Positions 8,396 through 17,480 of a DNA stretch of 64,000 bases are shown here, in pieces. The first letter of the stretch is position 1; each line of letters starts with the position of its first letter. The DNA comes from Salinisphaera aquimarina. GTDB lineage: Bacteria > Pseudomonadota > Gammaproteobacteria > Nevskiales > Salinisphaeraceae. Made by a program: the position numbers and the translations under genes. Under the pieces are notes generated by a model that saw only the letters and a list, made by a program, of their open reading frames with translations, did no database searches and was not told the DNA's origin. Location of the stretch: NCBI RefSeq assembly GCF_042643355.1, contig NZ_JBHRSS010000003.1, forward strand, positions 372,001-436,000, in the 5' to 3' direction.

Positions 8396-8543
8396 CTGCA
8401 AAACAGCCCAACCGATCACTGCGTGACTTTTGGAGCGCTACGTCACCTCGGTTTCGCCAGCGATTCAGTGCCAGGCGACGGGAACGCGAATACGGGGACA
8501 GACCCAGTGCCAGTTTGCGCCTGTGCCTGCCGGAATCGTTGCG

Positions 8544-9524
8544 CTAGGCGCTTTCAATGAACAGATTTCGAGCATTTCGATGGGTGAATTTCTCTCGAGC
8601 CTCATCGTCGGGAAGTTCGGCCAGAAAACCGTCGACCGCCGCCCGCGTCGGTTGATGAAATGGGTAGTCGGTGGAGAACAGCAGGCGATCGATGGTCGTT
8701 GCTTCCAGCGCGTGGCGAAGCAACGTGGAATTCAACATTCCGGAGTTCGTTATGTGGATATTTGAGCGGATATAGTCCGACACCTTTCGTTCCAGGCTCG
8801 CGATGCGAGACAGACTGTCTACCCGGTCTTGCCAGAAGAGCAGCAATTCACCCCAGTGACCCAGAACGATCTGCAGTTCGGGATACCTGTCGAATGTGCC
8901 TCGAACGATAAGACGAAGCGCTGCCAGGGCGGCTTCCAGATGCCAGCCCCAGCCAAAAGTTGCGAGCCCGAGTTCGGTCATCGGGTCGAAACCGCTATAC
9001 ACGGCCTGTCGAACAACGGGCGGCGCGATCTGGGGATGAATGAATACCGGTTGCCCCAGCGCGGCTGCGGCCTCGAAGAGTTCTTCATAGCACGGGGCGT
9101 CGAGTGGGACATCCCCGGTCCGACCGTAGACCATCGCGCCCACGAACCCGAGCCCGGCGGCGCGTTCGAGTTCCTCGACCACCGCCGCCGGCGCGCTCAT
9201 CGGCAGCGTGGACATGGCCCGAAAACGCGATGGGTGTCTGCGCACGGCATCGGCAGCCGCATCGTTGGCGAGTCGACTGAGCGATAGCGCCTCCGATCCG
9301 GCAAGCGCCTGCGTCGCCGGGGGCACCAGGGACATAATCTGCATGTCGATGCCCTGGCTATCCATCGCTGCAATCCGATCGCTCCCCGTCGCTTCCAATC
9401 GCCGCAGATTGTCGCCCATCTCATTGAAAGCCACGCTTTCATCGCGGTGCGTTGCGGGGAGCGCCTTGAGTGCGGCGGCGATTTCAGGCGTATTCCAGTG
9501 CTCTTCGATCGCGATGAGGGTCAT
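8544..9524 (-). CDS. Amidohydrolase_2 family protein (decarboxylase-like)
   Basis: 326 residues. ATG 9524 is chosen because AAGGAGA lies 5 nt upstream; the alternative at 9542 includes that ribosome site in its coding sequence. The N-terminal EEHW, the IHPQ segment, LGHWGE and the near-terminal FSTDYPFHQP are the metal- and substrate-binding landmarks of the PF04909 group, which includes gamma-resorcylate and related nonoxidative decarboxylases. It is the last gene of a minus-strand cluster with cupin, SGNH hydrolase, old yellow enzyme and SDR genes. The substrate is unknown; an aromatic or cyclic acid is the family-based guess. Confidence 0.85.
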   Translation of the reverse strand: MTLIAIEEHWNTPEIAAALKALPATHRDESVAFNEMGDNLRRLEATGSDRIAAMDSQGIDMQIMSLVPPATQALAGSEALSLSRLANDAAADAVRRHPSRFRAMSTLPMSAPAAVVEELERAAGLGFVGAMVYGRTGDVPLDAPCYEELFEAAAALGQPVFIHPQIAPPVVRQAVYSGFDPMTELGLATFGWGWHLEAALAALRLIVRGTFDRYPELQIVLGHWGELLLFWQDRVDSLSRIASLERKVSDYIRSNIHITNSGMLNSTLLRHALEATTIDRLLFSTDYPFHQPTRAAVDGFLAELPDDEAREKFTHRNARNLFIESA

Positions 9525-9634
9525 ATCGTTCTCCTTGGGCAAAGCCGGATAAGGCCTGATATAAATATGAACGGCCTCCTTGCTTTGCGCTCCTCGAGGT
9601 TTGAAGTTCGCGTTGTTTTGCCCGGTGAATGGAT

Positions 9635-9652
9635 ATTGTCGACAACGACAAT
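9635..9652. promoter_or_regulatory. Inverted repeat upstream of the amidohydrolase gene
   Basis: ATTGTCG (9635-9641) and CGACAAT (9646-9652) flank ACAA; the core TTGTCGACAA is itself a palindrome. It lies 111 bp upstream of the amidohydrolase start and just after the cupin gene. The form resembles GntR-type operators, but no GntR gene is nearby. Confidence 0.35.
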
Positions 9653-9674
9653 CGACGTGCCGTAAAAAGACCGT

Positions 9675-10160
9675 CTATCCCGTTATCGCGACGCTCTCGT
9701 CGGGCGAGGCCTGCCAGTAGCCGTAAGCTTGCGAAACCCGCTGAATCTTTTCGAGATCGGCGGGCGAAGGCGGCCGGCATTCGTCGCCCGGCTGTACCAA
9801 TTGGCCCGCCTCACGGAAGAACCGGCCGAGGCGGTTGTTCGTGACCAGAATCAAATCGGCGGACTGGTTCGCGGTATTGCGTAGCGCATGCCGGACACCG
9901 TCCGTCAGAAGCACGTTCCGGCCCGTTTCGATCGTTCGCCAGCCGGGCGTGGCGTCGAACACGAATGCCTCGATCTGCCCGTGCAATACATACAGGCATT
10001 CGGGATCCGCGTGGCTGTGCAGAGGAACGCTCCCACCAGCGGCCATGGCCGTTCGAAACAGCGCGGTATCGGCATCCGCCTGTCCCATGCGGACAATCAA
10101 TTCGAATCGTGCGCCCGCCATGTCGATCAGCTCGGTCGTGGCATGTGCATCGTTTTTCAT
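9675..10160 (-). CDS. Cupin-domain protein
   Basis: 161 residues. ATG 10160 is preceded by GAGG at 5 nt spacing; upstream in-frame codons belong to the intergenic gap. A single cupin barrel is visible: SVPLHSHADPECLYVLHGQIE supplies the metal-binding His residues and Glu, and a second-motif segment (VLLTDGVRHALRN) follows. Cupins of this sort may be small dioxygenases, isomerases or sensors. The gene lies 116 bp after the SGNH hydrolase gene on the same strand. I cannot assign a substrate. Confidence 0.8.
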   Translation of the reverse strand: MKNDAHATTELIDMAGARFELIVRMGQADADTALFRTAMAAGGSVPLHSHADPECLYVLHGQIEAFVFDATPGWRTIETGRNVLLTDGVRHALRNTANQSADLILVTNNRLGRFFREAGQLVQPGDECRPPSPADLEKIQRVSQAYGYWQASPDESVAITG

Positions 10161-10276
10161 TGTTACCTCGTCGGTCGGAGCCGCAGCGCCGCTAGTGGCC
10201 GCTTCATGGATGACCTGCCGGCTGTGCTTGTCCTCATTAAGTCGCGCGTTCGTTGCCTGTTGCGTTGGAAACCGGT

Positions 10277-11430
10277 TCAGTCGAACAGCGCGAGGTCTAT
10301 GCAGTCGCCCATGTGAAGATAACCGGGGTCGCTTGGGTGGAGGTGATCGCCGCAATCCCACTCGGGCCGCATCCGGGCGGGATGCGTCGGATCGCGCAAC
10401 GCGGCTTCGAAATCAATCACCGCGTCGAAGGCGCCGCTGTCGCGAATCCAGGTGTTGATCGCCTGCCGCGTTGCTTCGCGCTCGGGGTGTAAAACCCGCC
10501 TCTGAAGGTTTCGTGCTCCCACGGGATAAGCGTGCCGCCGAAGATCTTGAGCCCGGACGAGTGCGCGCGCTCGACCAACTGGTGCAGACCAGCAATCATC
10601 TCGCTGGCGGTGACCTCTTCTGCTGGATCGGCGTGACTGTTGCGCAGGTCGTTGATGCCGATCAGCACGATGACGTGCGTCACGCCCGGCTGCGCCAGCA
10701 CATCGCGGTCGAAGCGACGCAGACCGTTGTCGCCGCGTCGATCGTGCAGCAGCCGGTTGCCGCCGATACCCTGGTTCACCACGCCCAGCTGGCGAGCGCC
10801 CTGTCGCGCCGCGAACCGCCGCGCCAGCTGATCGGGCCAACGGTGGTTCGCGTCGAGCTCCGAGAGATTGCCCTCAGTCAGCGAGTCGCCGAACGCCACG
10901 ATGCCGCCGACTTCTCGCGGCGCCAGTACGTCGACCCCGCTGACGAACAGGAACGCTTCGGTGTCCTGCTGAACGGGCAGCGCGGGCTCGGCGGTGAAGT
11001 CGCCAGGCCGCGAGATATAGTTGCTCTGGTGTGCATTCGAGTGTCCAGTCAACCGAAAACGCTCGGGCAGATCGCCCGGGAGATAGACACTCACGGCCAG
11101 GTCGCTGAGCGGCGGTGCGTCCAATGTGACCGGATCGCTCACCGCCAGCGCGCCGGCGGGAATCGTGGTGGACGCAGACCCGTTGAATGTCAGGGCACGG
11201 TTCGAGTCCGGCGCCACGCTTGCGCCCGCGTCCCGGAGCCCGAGACGGGCGGCGCCGATAACGAGATCACGATCGCCATAGGCATTGGAGATGCGCACGC
11301 GCAGACAGTCACCGCCGATGCTGATGCGGGTAATCATACGAAGCGTCTGACCGGCGAGCGCTACGCCCTCCATCGGATCCGGCGTCGTCGCCCAGGTGCC
11401 GACCCAGTGCATGGATTCGTCTTTACTCAT
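10277..11430 (-). pseudogene. SGNH/GDSL hydrolase, frameshifted near its end
   Basis: ATG 11430 follows AAGGA. The protein starts with an N-terminal beta-sandwich-like region and then the SGNH core: VAFGDSLTEG (nucleophile Ser), a Gly block (NQGIGGNRLL) and GINDLRN. The frame breaks at about 10487, in a run of four C residues. Beyond it the correct sequence continues in another frame to 10277 and contains the catalytic Asp/His block (DCGDHLHPSDPGY). Adding one C restores a protein of about 384 residues. As written, the product would lack the catalytic His. Such enzymes are esterases, often deacetylating carbohydrates. Cluster neighbours are an old yellow enzyme and a cupin. Confidence 0.82.
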
Positions 11431-11441
11431 GATGATTGTCC

Positions 11442-12578
11442 TTACGGGTTCTCGTCCGAACTTTGCTGCACACGATCGTGGTTGTCGTCACGGCCGAGCG
11501 TAGCGAACGGATAATCCGTATAGCCTTCGTGGGTGCCGCCGTAAAAGGTGTCGTCGTTCGGTTCGTTGAGCGCGACATGGTGATACCAGCGGCTCGGCAG
11601 ATCCGGATTGGCGATGAACAGGCGGCCGATCGCCACGGCGTGACACCAGCCGTCGGCGATGGCCTTCGCTGCCGTTTCGGCTGAATAGTCGCCGTTGGCG
11701 ACATAGAAGCCATGCCAATGCTTGCGGATCGCCTCGATCGTCGCCGCCTTGTCCGGATCGCTGTCGATCCCGTCGAAGCTCTCGATGAAATGCAGATACG
11801 CCAGGCCGCGTTTGTCGAGTTCGTCGACCAGATAGCCATAAAGCTGCTGCGTGTCGGGCTCGTCGACATCGTGTACCTCGGCGTTCGGCGACAGGCGAAT
11901 GCTCACCCGGCCGGCGCCGATTTCCTGAATGACGCGATCCACCACGCGCAGCGTGAGCCGGCAGCGGTTCTCGATTGCGCCGCCGTAGTCGTCGGCGCGC
12001 GTGTTGGATCCCTGGTGCAGGAACTGATTGAGCAGATAGCCGTTGGCGGAATGGATTTCCACGCCGTCGAAACCGGCTCGCACGGCGCAGCGCGTGGCGT
12101 GCGCGTAGTCCTCGACGATTTCGTCGATCTCGTCGACCCCGAGCGCTCTGGGGGTGGAGACGGCTTCGAAACCCTCATGGGTGAATGTCCGGGCATCTGC
12201 ACGAATGGCGCTCGGCGCCACCGGCGGCTCGCCGGCCGGTTCGATCGAGGTATGACGGATTCGCCCGACGTGCCCGAGCTGACAGTAGATACGCCCGCCG
12301 CTGGCGTGAACGGCGGCCGTGATCGGTTGCCAGCCCGCCACATGGCTGTCGTTATAGATGCCGGGTGTCTTGATATAGCCCTTGGCGAGCGGCGAGATGT
12401 CGACGGCCTCGGAAATGATCAGGCCCGCCGAGGCGCGCTGGGCGTAATAGATCGCCGCGTGCGCCCAGGGGGTACCGTCGTCGTGGGCGCGATTGCGGGT
12501 GAGCGGGGCGAGAAACACCCGGTTCGGAACAACCAGATCGCCCATGTTGTGCGGCATGAAGAGATTGTCGTGTGGCAT
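11442..12578 (-). CDS. Old yellow enzyme family FMN-dependent alkene reductase
   Basis: 378 residues with the full OYE barrel. The FMN-binding start (VFLAPLTRNRA), the active-site pair H176/N179 (EIHSANGYLLNQFL), the phosphate-binding end (AVAIGRLFIANPDLP) and the terminal YTDYP segment match NemA-type ene reductases. These reduce the C=C bond of alpha,beta-unsaturated carbonyls or nitroesters with NAD(P)H. The gene lies 12 bp before the SGNH hydrolase and 54 bp after the SDR gene, so these are probably one transcript. Together they suggest reductive handling of a cyclic enone or ester, which is inference. Confidence 0.92.
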   Translation of the reverse strand: MPHDNLFMPHNMGDLVVPNRVFLAPLTRNRAHDDGTPWAHAAIYYAQRASAGLIISEAVDISPLAKGYIKTPGIYNDSHVAGWQPITAAVHASGGRIYCQLGHVGRIRHTSIEPAGEPPVAPSAIRADARTFTHEGFEAVSTPRALGVDEIDEIVEDYAHATRCAVRAGFDGVEIHSANGYLLNQFLHQGSNTRADDYGGAIENRCRLTLRVVDRVIQEIGAGRVSIRLSPNAEVHDVDEPDTQQLYGYLVDELDKRGLAYLHFIESFDGIDSDPDKAATIEAIRKHWHGFYVANGDYSAETAAKAIADGWCHAVAIGRLFIANPDLPSRWYHHVALNEPNDDTFYGGTHEGYTDYPFATLGRDDNHDRVQQSSDENP

Positions 12579-12632
12579 GGCTGACGGGTCCTCGTGATGA
12601 GAAGGCGGGTGGCGTTGAGGTCATGGAACGGC

Positions 12633-13373
12633 TCAGTGAAACGCCATCCCGCCGTCCACGGTCACGATCTGGCCGGTCATGAACCCCGCCGCTTCGCTTG
12701 CCAGGAAAACGCAGGTGCCGGAGAGATCCTCGGCCCGCTCTTCGCGCTGGATACATCGTGTATCGACGATGTGGGAGAGCATCTCGTGCGGATAACCGCT
12801 GTTATTTTTAATGCCTTCGGTCACCGTCATGCCGGGCGCGATGCCGTTCACCGTGATCCCGTCACCGCCGAGTTCCCGGGCGAGTGAGCGCGTCATCACG
12901 GCAATCGCGCCCTTGCTCGAGAAGTAGTGCAGGTTGTATGGCACGGCCTGGAAGACGACGGCCGAAGTCAGGTTGATGATCCGGCCCCATTGCTGTTTGC
13001 GCATATGCGGGGCCACGGCCTGACTGCACAGGAACGGCGCCAGGGTATTGGTCGTCATGACACGCGCCCATTCCTCGGCGGTGATTTCTTCGAATGGCTT
13101 GGGCGTAAGTCCAGAGGCCAGTGCCGCGTTGTTGATGAGAATGTCGACCCCGCCGTGGCGTGCCTCGATATCGGCGACACAGCGCTGAACGCTGGACGGG
13201 TCGGTGACATCGCAGTGGATCTGTTCGATGCCGGGCGTATTCCCGCCGTTAGCGTTCCAGGCGATATCGGCGCCGAACACGCGGGCGCCGTTCTCGGCGA
13301 GGTCTTTCGCAATGGCGGCACCGATGCCGGTTGCCGCGCCGGTGACGAGTGCGGTCTTTTGTTCAAGGCTCAT
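12633..13373 (-). CDS. Short-chain dehydrogenase/reductase (SDR)
   Basis: 246 residues. It has the classical cofactor motif TGAATGIGAA near residue 10, the NNAA strand motif, and the catalytic YFSSK (YxxxK) block with upstream LTSA Ser. The C-terminal MTGQIVTVDGGMAF is typical of FabG-like SDRs. It should interconvert an alcohol and a ketone with NAD(P)H. It is the first gene of the minus-strand cluster and is divergent from a MarR regulator 180 bp away, which probably controls the cluster. Confidence 0.92.
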   Translation of the reverse strand: MSLEQKTALVTGAATGIGAAIAKDLAENGARVFGADIAWNANGGNTPGIEQIHCDVTDPSSVQRCVADIEARHGGVDILINNAALASGLTPKPFEEITAEEWARVMTTNTLAPFLCSQAVAPHMRKQQWGRIINLTSAVVFQAVPYNLHYFSSKGAIAVMTRSLARELGGDGITVNGIAPGMTVTEGIKNNSGYPHEMLSHIVDTRCIQREERAEDLSGTCVFLASEAAGFMTGQIVTVDGGMAFH

Positions 13374-13519
13374 GGTCTAATCTCCGGCTTGTCATGGGCT
13401 GCGTTTTCCGCAAGACGGCGTCCCGTATGGAAAATTGCCTGCCGATTCGCTTTTCGGTGTAGTGTCGCGGCGAGCGACGGACCGGGTTGCTGTCGCCTTG
13501 TCAGAATAAGTTCACTAAA

Positions 13520-13530
13520 CTAACTGTTAG
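13520..13530. promoter_or_regulatory. Candidate MarR operator between the SDR and MarR genes
   Basis: CTAACTGTTAG is a perfect 11-nt palindrome in an AT-rich patch 24 bp before the MarR start (13554). It is short, so support is positional. Confidence 0.4.
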
Positions 13531-13553
13531 ACAGACTAATAACTGGAGCCGAG

Positions 13554-14033
13554 ATGTCAAAGGACCGCTTCGGACGATACGTCGTGCGGGCGCAACGGTT
13601 CGGCGCACGAACCGTGCTGTTTCAGGATGCGGCCGCGCGCCGTCTCGATCTCACGGCCACGGAGCTCGAATGCTTCCGGCTGGTGCAGCACGAGGGCCCG
13701 CTGACGGCGACGGATCTGGCGCGTGAAACGGGGCTGACCCGCGCCTCGTTGAGCGTGATCGTCGACAAGCTTGTGTCGCGCAAGCTACTGGGGCGCGAAC
13801 AGGATCCGAACGACCGCCGCCGTTGGATTCTGCGGCCGAATCCGGGGGCCATTGCGAAGGTCGAGGCAATCTATGCGGCGCATGCAAGCCGGGTCGAAAA
13901 ACTGCTGGACGAATACACTGAGGAGGAGTTCGAAGTCGTTCTCCGCTTCATGGAGCAGCTTGCCGACGAGTTGAAGAACACGGCAATCCGCCTGACCCAA
14001 GGCGAGGCTGCGCGTGAGCCAGGCAAGATGTGA
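13554..14033 (+). CDS. MarR-family transcriptional regulator
   Basis: 159 residues. The winged helix (TATDLARETGLTRASLSVIVDKLVSRKLLGREQDPNDRRRWIL) shows the DxRRR-like wing typical of MarR proteins. Start ATG 13554 follows GGAG. It is divergent from the SDR-OYE-SGNH-cupin-amidohydrolase cluster and is the obvious candidate for its local repressor. The inducer is not known. Confidence 0.9.
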   Translation: MSKDRFGRYVVRAQRFGARTVLFQDAAARRLDLTATELECFRLVQHEGPLTATDLARETGLTRASLSVIVDKLVSRKLLGREQDPNDRRRWILRPNPGAIAKVEAIYAAHASRVEKLLDEYTEEEFEVVLRFMEQLADELKNTAIRLTQGEAAREPGKM

Positions 14034-14367
14034 TCACCGCTTGCTCGTGGAATACGGCATGTGCTCAGCCACGGAAACGCGCAAGGTAAACAGCATCAGG
14101 TCTCGCGTTTCGTGTCGATCCCGAAACAGCTGAATCCGAAAGCGCATTCAACCCTGCTTCTCGGCTGCGTGGGTTTCCAAAGCTAGGTGACCGGTGGGAG
14201 TCGTCCCTATAAAACCGGACGCGCGTTCTCATTACGTCGCGCCTGTCTAAATTTACGCGCTGAGCACATATTGATCGCTTTGCGCGGATAATTATTCGAA
14301 TACTTGGGCGTAAGAACCGCTAAATGGCCGAAAACGGCCATAGACCAGCGCGGTTCTTCCAAGACGT
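14034..14367. other. Intergenic stretch with a nested hairpin near the ABC operon end
   Basis: Between the MarR gene and the convergent ABC operon end. No gene is supported. A two-tier hairpin lies at 14312-14358: an outer 9-bp stem (AAGAACCGC/GCGGTTCTT) encloses an inner 6-bp stem (TGGCCG AAAA CGGCCA at 14325-14340). It is just downstream of the last minus-strand ABC gene but lacks a U-tract, so it may be a 3'-end stabiliser or a processed terminator. Confidence 0.55.
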
Positions 14368-15174
14368 TTACCCCTTCCGCCGCACCAGCCCTCGCTGCGG
14401 GTCATAACCCCAGACCGCGATGGCGAAGAACACCACGAGCGCGCCGGTGACCACGGCGAGCGAGATCCAGTTGATCTGCCCGTACATCGCAAAGCGCACC
14501 AGTTCGACGCCGTGGGTGAACGGATTGAAGCGCGACAGCTGGTAGATGACCTGGGCGCCGGACTCCTTGAGCCGCCAGAGCGGGTACAGCGCCGGCGACA
14601 GGAAGAACATCGGGAAGATGACGAAGTTCATGGTGCCGGCGAAGTTTTCCAGCTGCTTGATATACACCGACAGCAGGAGACCGAGCGCGCCCAGCATGAG
14701 GCCGGTGAGAATCAGCGCCGGCAGAACGGTGAGCAGGCCCGGCCACCAGGGCAGATCGACGCCGAACAGGGCGCAGACCACGAGAAAAGCATAGGCCTGA
14801 AGCACCGACAGGAAAGTGCCCGCGGCGAGCTTGCAGGCCAGCAGCACGGAGCGCGGCAGGGGCGCGGTGAGCAGCAGGCGCATCAGCCCCATCTCGCGGT
14901 CGTAGACCATCGCCAGCGACGATTGCATGCCGTTGAACAGCAGCACCATGCCGAGCAGACCGGGCACGACATAGACCTGGTATTCGATATAGCTGTCGTA
15001 GGGCGGCAGCACGGAAATACCGAATACGTTCTTGAAGCCGGCGGCGAAGATGAGTAGCCACAGGCTCGGGCGCACTACCGCGGAGGCCAGGCGCCCGCGT
15101 TGGTGCAGGAACTTGACCGTCTCGCGCGAGGAGACGGCGAGGAGCGCTTCGAAGACATGACTAGCGCGTGGCAT
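14368..15174 (-). CDS. pedC: ABC-2 type permease, PQQ-alcohol-dehydrogenase-associated (PedC-like)
   Basis: 268 residues with about six membrane helices and the ABC-2 pattern (YDREMGLMRLLLTAPLPRSVLLACKL and a late NPFTHGVELVRFAMYG block). The match to the PedC-type family (TIGR03861 concept) rests on this sequence plus its neighbours: the PQQ-associated ATPase, beta-propeller and binding protein of the same operon. In Pseudomonas putida the PedA1A2BC transporter is needed for growth on low lanthanide levels. It is the last gene of a seven-gene minus-strand operon and starts 24 bp after the binding-protein gene. Confidence 0.82.
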   Translation of the reverse strand: MPRASHVFEALLAVSSRETVKFLHQRGRLASAVVRPSLWLLIFAAGFKNVFGISVLPPYDSYIEYQVYVVPGLLGMVLLFNGMQSSLAMVYDREMGLMRLLLTAPLPRSVLLACKLAAGTFLSVLQAYAFLVVCALFGVDLPWWPGLLTVLPALILTGLMLGALGLLLSVYIKQLENFAGTMNFVIFPMFFLSPALYPLWRLKESGAQVIYQLSRFNPFTHGVELVRFAMYGQINWISLAVVTGALVVFFAIAVWGYDPQRGLVRRKG

Positions 15175-15198
15175 GCGTTATCTCGTTGCGGGCCGGTT

Positions 15199-16476
15199 TC
15201 ATGGCGCCTCTCCAAATTGGGCTTTGCAGGCGCTTTCGCGTGCGTCGAAACCCAGCGTGTTCAGATAGTTCTTGGGGTCGAGAAAGCCTTCCAGCGGGGC
15301 CACGTCGACCACCCAGTTGCCGCTGCCCAGCAGGATCGGCTGGCCGAGTTGGCCGTTGAAATGCCGGAACGCCATGCGAAAGCCCTTGAAGCCGTCGAGG
15401 TCGATGTCGTCGCTGAGGATGTAGTCGCGCAGCGCCTTGTAGTCGGTGGACTCGGTTCGCTGCACGCCGGCCACGATCGCCTTGACCGCGACCCAGGCGG
15501 CCCAGTCGTAGGCCGTCATCTTGTGGTCGGCCTTGCGCTCCAGGCGGTGATTGAGCTGGCGCGCGCCATGCTTGTTCCATGCCCAGTGCCAGGCCTGCGG
15601 CACCAGCCCCGCGCTGCCCACGACCGGGCGCGGATGCTGCACGGCGTAGTTCGCCGCACGCGAGAATTCGCCCTCGCTGTCCGCGATGTAGACGGCGTCG
15701 TAATCCAGCCCGGAGGTAATCAGCTTGGGATTGTTCTTCTCGCGCTCACGCGGGTTGTTGCCGAGGATGAAGTCGCGCGTGGCGACAATATCCAGACCGA
15801 AGCGCTTGGCCGAGCGTTCGAAAGACGAGGCCAGCACTGCGTCCTCCCGCAGCGGGCCACGCAGCAACAGTATCTTGTTCCACTGACGCGAAACCAGATA
15901 TTGGGCCAGCGCGTCGTTGCGCATGGCGTCGCTGGGAATGGTGTGCAGCAGGTCGGCGTTGCAGTATTGCCCGCGCAGACGGTCGTCCTGAGCGGAGACG
16001 TTGAAGAAGGTCATGTCGCCGGCATCGAACTCCGAGGCGACGCGGGCGATCGTGCCGGCCGGCAGATCCAGCAATACGAAATGCGTGCCCGCCGACTGCA
16101 TCTTGCGGATGGCGGCCAAGACTTCGTCCGTATTCGAGACCAGCTTTTCGTCGAGCGCGAATTTCACCCCGGCGGCCATGCCGGGAAACTTGGATTCGTC
16201 GAGCGCGACCTGTGCGCCGGCCAGCGGGCGGCCCCAGGGCTCGCCCTGGAACTGCTGTTCCACCCGGGCCTCGGAATAACGCGGGTCGTCGTTCCAGCCG
16301 ATATAGCCGAAGGTGAAGGCCTTGAGGCCGCCATCCGTGGCCGGCGAGGCCGCCGACGACGGCGCCTCGTTCGTGCCCGCGTCATCGGTAGACTGCGCCT
16401 GCACCGGCAGCGCCGCGCACAGCAACGCCACACAGACGACGCGCAGCCAGGTGTTCACGGGGCGCCGGCCACTCAT
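15199..16476 (-). CDS. ABC substrate-binding protein of the PQQ alcohol dehydrogenase system
   Basis: 425 residues with a signal peptide ending near LPVQAQ, then a low-complexity Ser/Ala/Asp segment and a two-lobed periplasmic binding fold similar to branched-chain amino-acid binding proteins (FGYIGWNDDPRY, VFALDE-like blocks, AYDWAAWVAVKAIVAGV). This is the form known as PQQ-dependent ABC binding protein (TIGR03863 concept). Its start overlaps the end of the beta-propeller gene by 4 bp, so translation is coupled. The ligand is unproven; a metal complex or alcohol-related compound are the two ideas in the literature. Confidence 0.82.
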   Translation of the reverse strand: MSGRRPVNTWLRVVCVALLCAALPVQAQSTDDAGTNEAPSSAASPATDGGLKAFTFGYIGWNDDPRYSEARVEQQFQGEPWGRPLAGAQVALDESKFPGMAAGVKFALDEKLVSNTDEVLAAIRKMQSAGTHFVLLDLPAGTIARVASEFDAGDMTFFNVSAQDDRLRGQYCNADLLHTIPSDAMRNDALAQYLVSRQWNKILLLRGPLREDAVLASSFERSAKRFGLDIVATRDFILGNNPREREKNNPKLITSGLDYDAVYIADSEGEFSRAANYAVQHPRPVVGSAGLVPQAWHWAWNKHGARQLNHRLERKADHKMTAYDWAAWVAVKAIVAGVQRTESTDYKALRDYILSDDIDLDGFKGFRMAFRHFNGQLGQPILLGSGNWVVDVAPLEGFLDPKNYLNTLGFDARESACKAQFGEAP

Positions 16477-17480
16477 GACGAACCGGCAGGCGTATCGACG
16501 ACGACGCTATGCGGTCGCCGGCCGGCCGGAATCGATCGCAGCTGTTTCTTGTTGGCGATATCCACGATCGACATATCGTCCGACAGGCCGTTCGTCACAT
16601 ACAGCTGGGTGCCGTCGTTGGACAGCGCCACGCCCCAGGCGCGCGCGCCCACCAGCACGTAGTCCTCGACTTCATGCGTGTCGGCGTTGACGAAGGCGAC
16701 ATGGTTGGCGCGACCCAAGGTGACGAACGCGCGCGAGCCGTCCTCGGACAGGGTGATGCCGACCGGGGTCACGTCCTCGGCACGAAAGCCCTTGGGCTCG
16801 AACTTGATCGTATCCGCGACCTTGTTGGTCTGGGTGTCGATGATGCTCACCGAGCCCGACAGTTCGTTGGTCACCCACAGATGCTTGCCGTCGCCGGTCA
16901 GCGCGAAGCGCCGCGGCCGGTTGCCGACCACGATATTGGCTTCGATCTCGTTGCTGTCGAGATTGATCTTGTGAACGATGTTCGCCACCTCGGACGTCAC
17001 GTAGGCGGTCTTGCCATCGGGGGCCACGAGCACGCCCTCGGGTTCCTGGCCGACGTCGACCTTGGACACCACATTCTTGGAGGCGAGATCGTAGATCGTG
17101 AACTGCGCATCGTCCTCGTTGGAGATATACAGACGCTTGTCGTTGGGGCCGATGGCGAAGATCTCCGGATCGTCGATATCCGGAATCCGATCGACGACCT
17201 TCATCTGCTTGACGTCGATGACGTCGATCGCGTCGCCGTCGCCGCAGGCGACATAGACCTTCGTGTGGTCGGGCGAGAACGCCAGCCAGCGCGGGCGCTC
17301 TTCGGTCTTGATCTTCTTGATCGGCTCCAGCGTCTTGCCGTCGAAGACGGTGACGATATCGTCGTCCTCGCTGGACACGAACAGGTTGCCGGTGCCGGCC
17401 GCCCAGATCGACGGACTCGCCACCATGACGACCGCAGCCAGCGCGGCACCGCTGAGAATCTTGTTGGGGATCAATCGCAT
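16473..17480 (-). CDS. PQQ-associated YVTN beta-propeller protein
   Basis: 335 residues with a signal peptide ending near SIWAA, then about seven YVTN-type beta-propeller repeats (LYVTNGLSDDMSIVDI, LWVTNELSGSVSIIDT, LYISNEDDAQFTIYDL). It corresponds to the beta-propeller found in PQQ alcohol-oxidation ABC clusters (TIGR03866 concept). ATG 17480 overlaps the stop of the ATPase gene (TGATG), so the longer in-frame ORF reaching 17690 is rejected. It probably acts in the periplasm, where propellers often bind partners or cofactors; its precise role is unknown. Confidence 0.88.
   Translation of the reverse strand: MRLIPNKILSGAALAAVVMVASPSIWAAGTGNLFVSSEDDDIVTVFDGKTLEPIKKIKTEERPRWLAFSPDHTKVYVACGDGDAIDVIDVKQMKVVDRIPDIDDPEIFAIGPNDKRLYISNEDDAQFTIYDLASKNVVSKVDVGQEPEGVLVAPDGKTAYVTSEVANIVHKINLDSNEIEANIVVGNRPRRFALTGDGKHLWVTNELSGSVSIIDTQTNKVADTIKFEPKGFRAEDVTPVGITLSEDGSRAFVTLGRANHVAFVNADTHEVEDYVLVGARAWGVALSNDGTQLYVTNGLSDDMSIVDIANKKQLRSIPAGRRPHSVVVDTPAGSS

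Noticed and set aside
15100..16662. A 520-codon plus-strand frame opposite the ABC binding protein
   Set aside because: Low-information, Arg/Gly/His-rich composition typical of antisense shadows.
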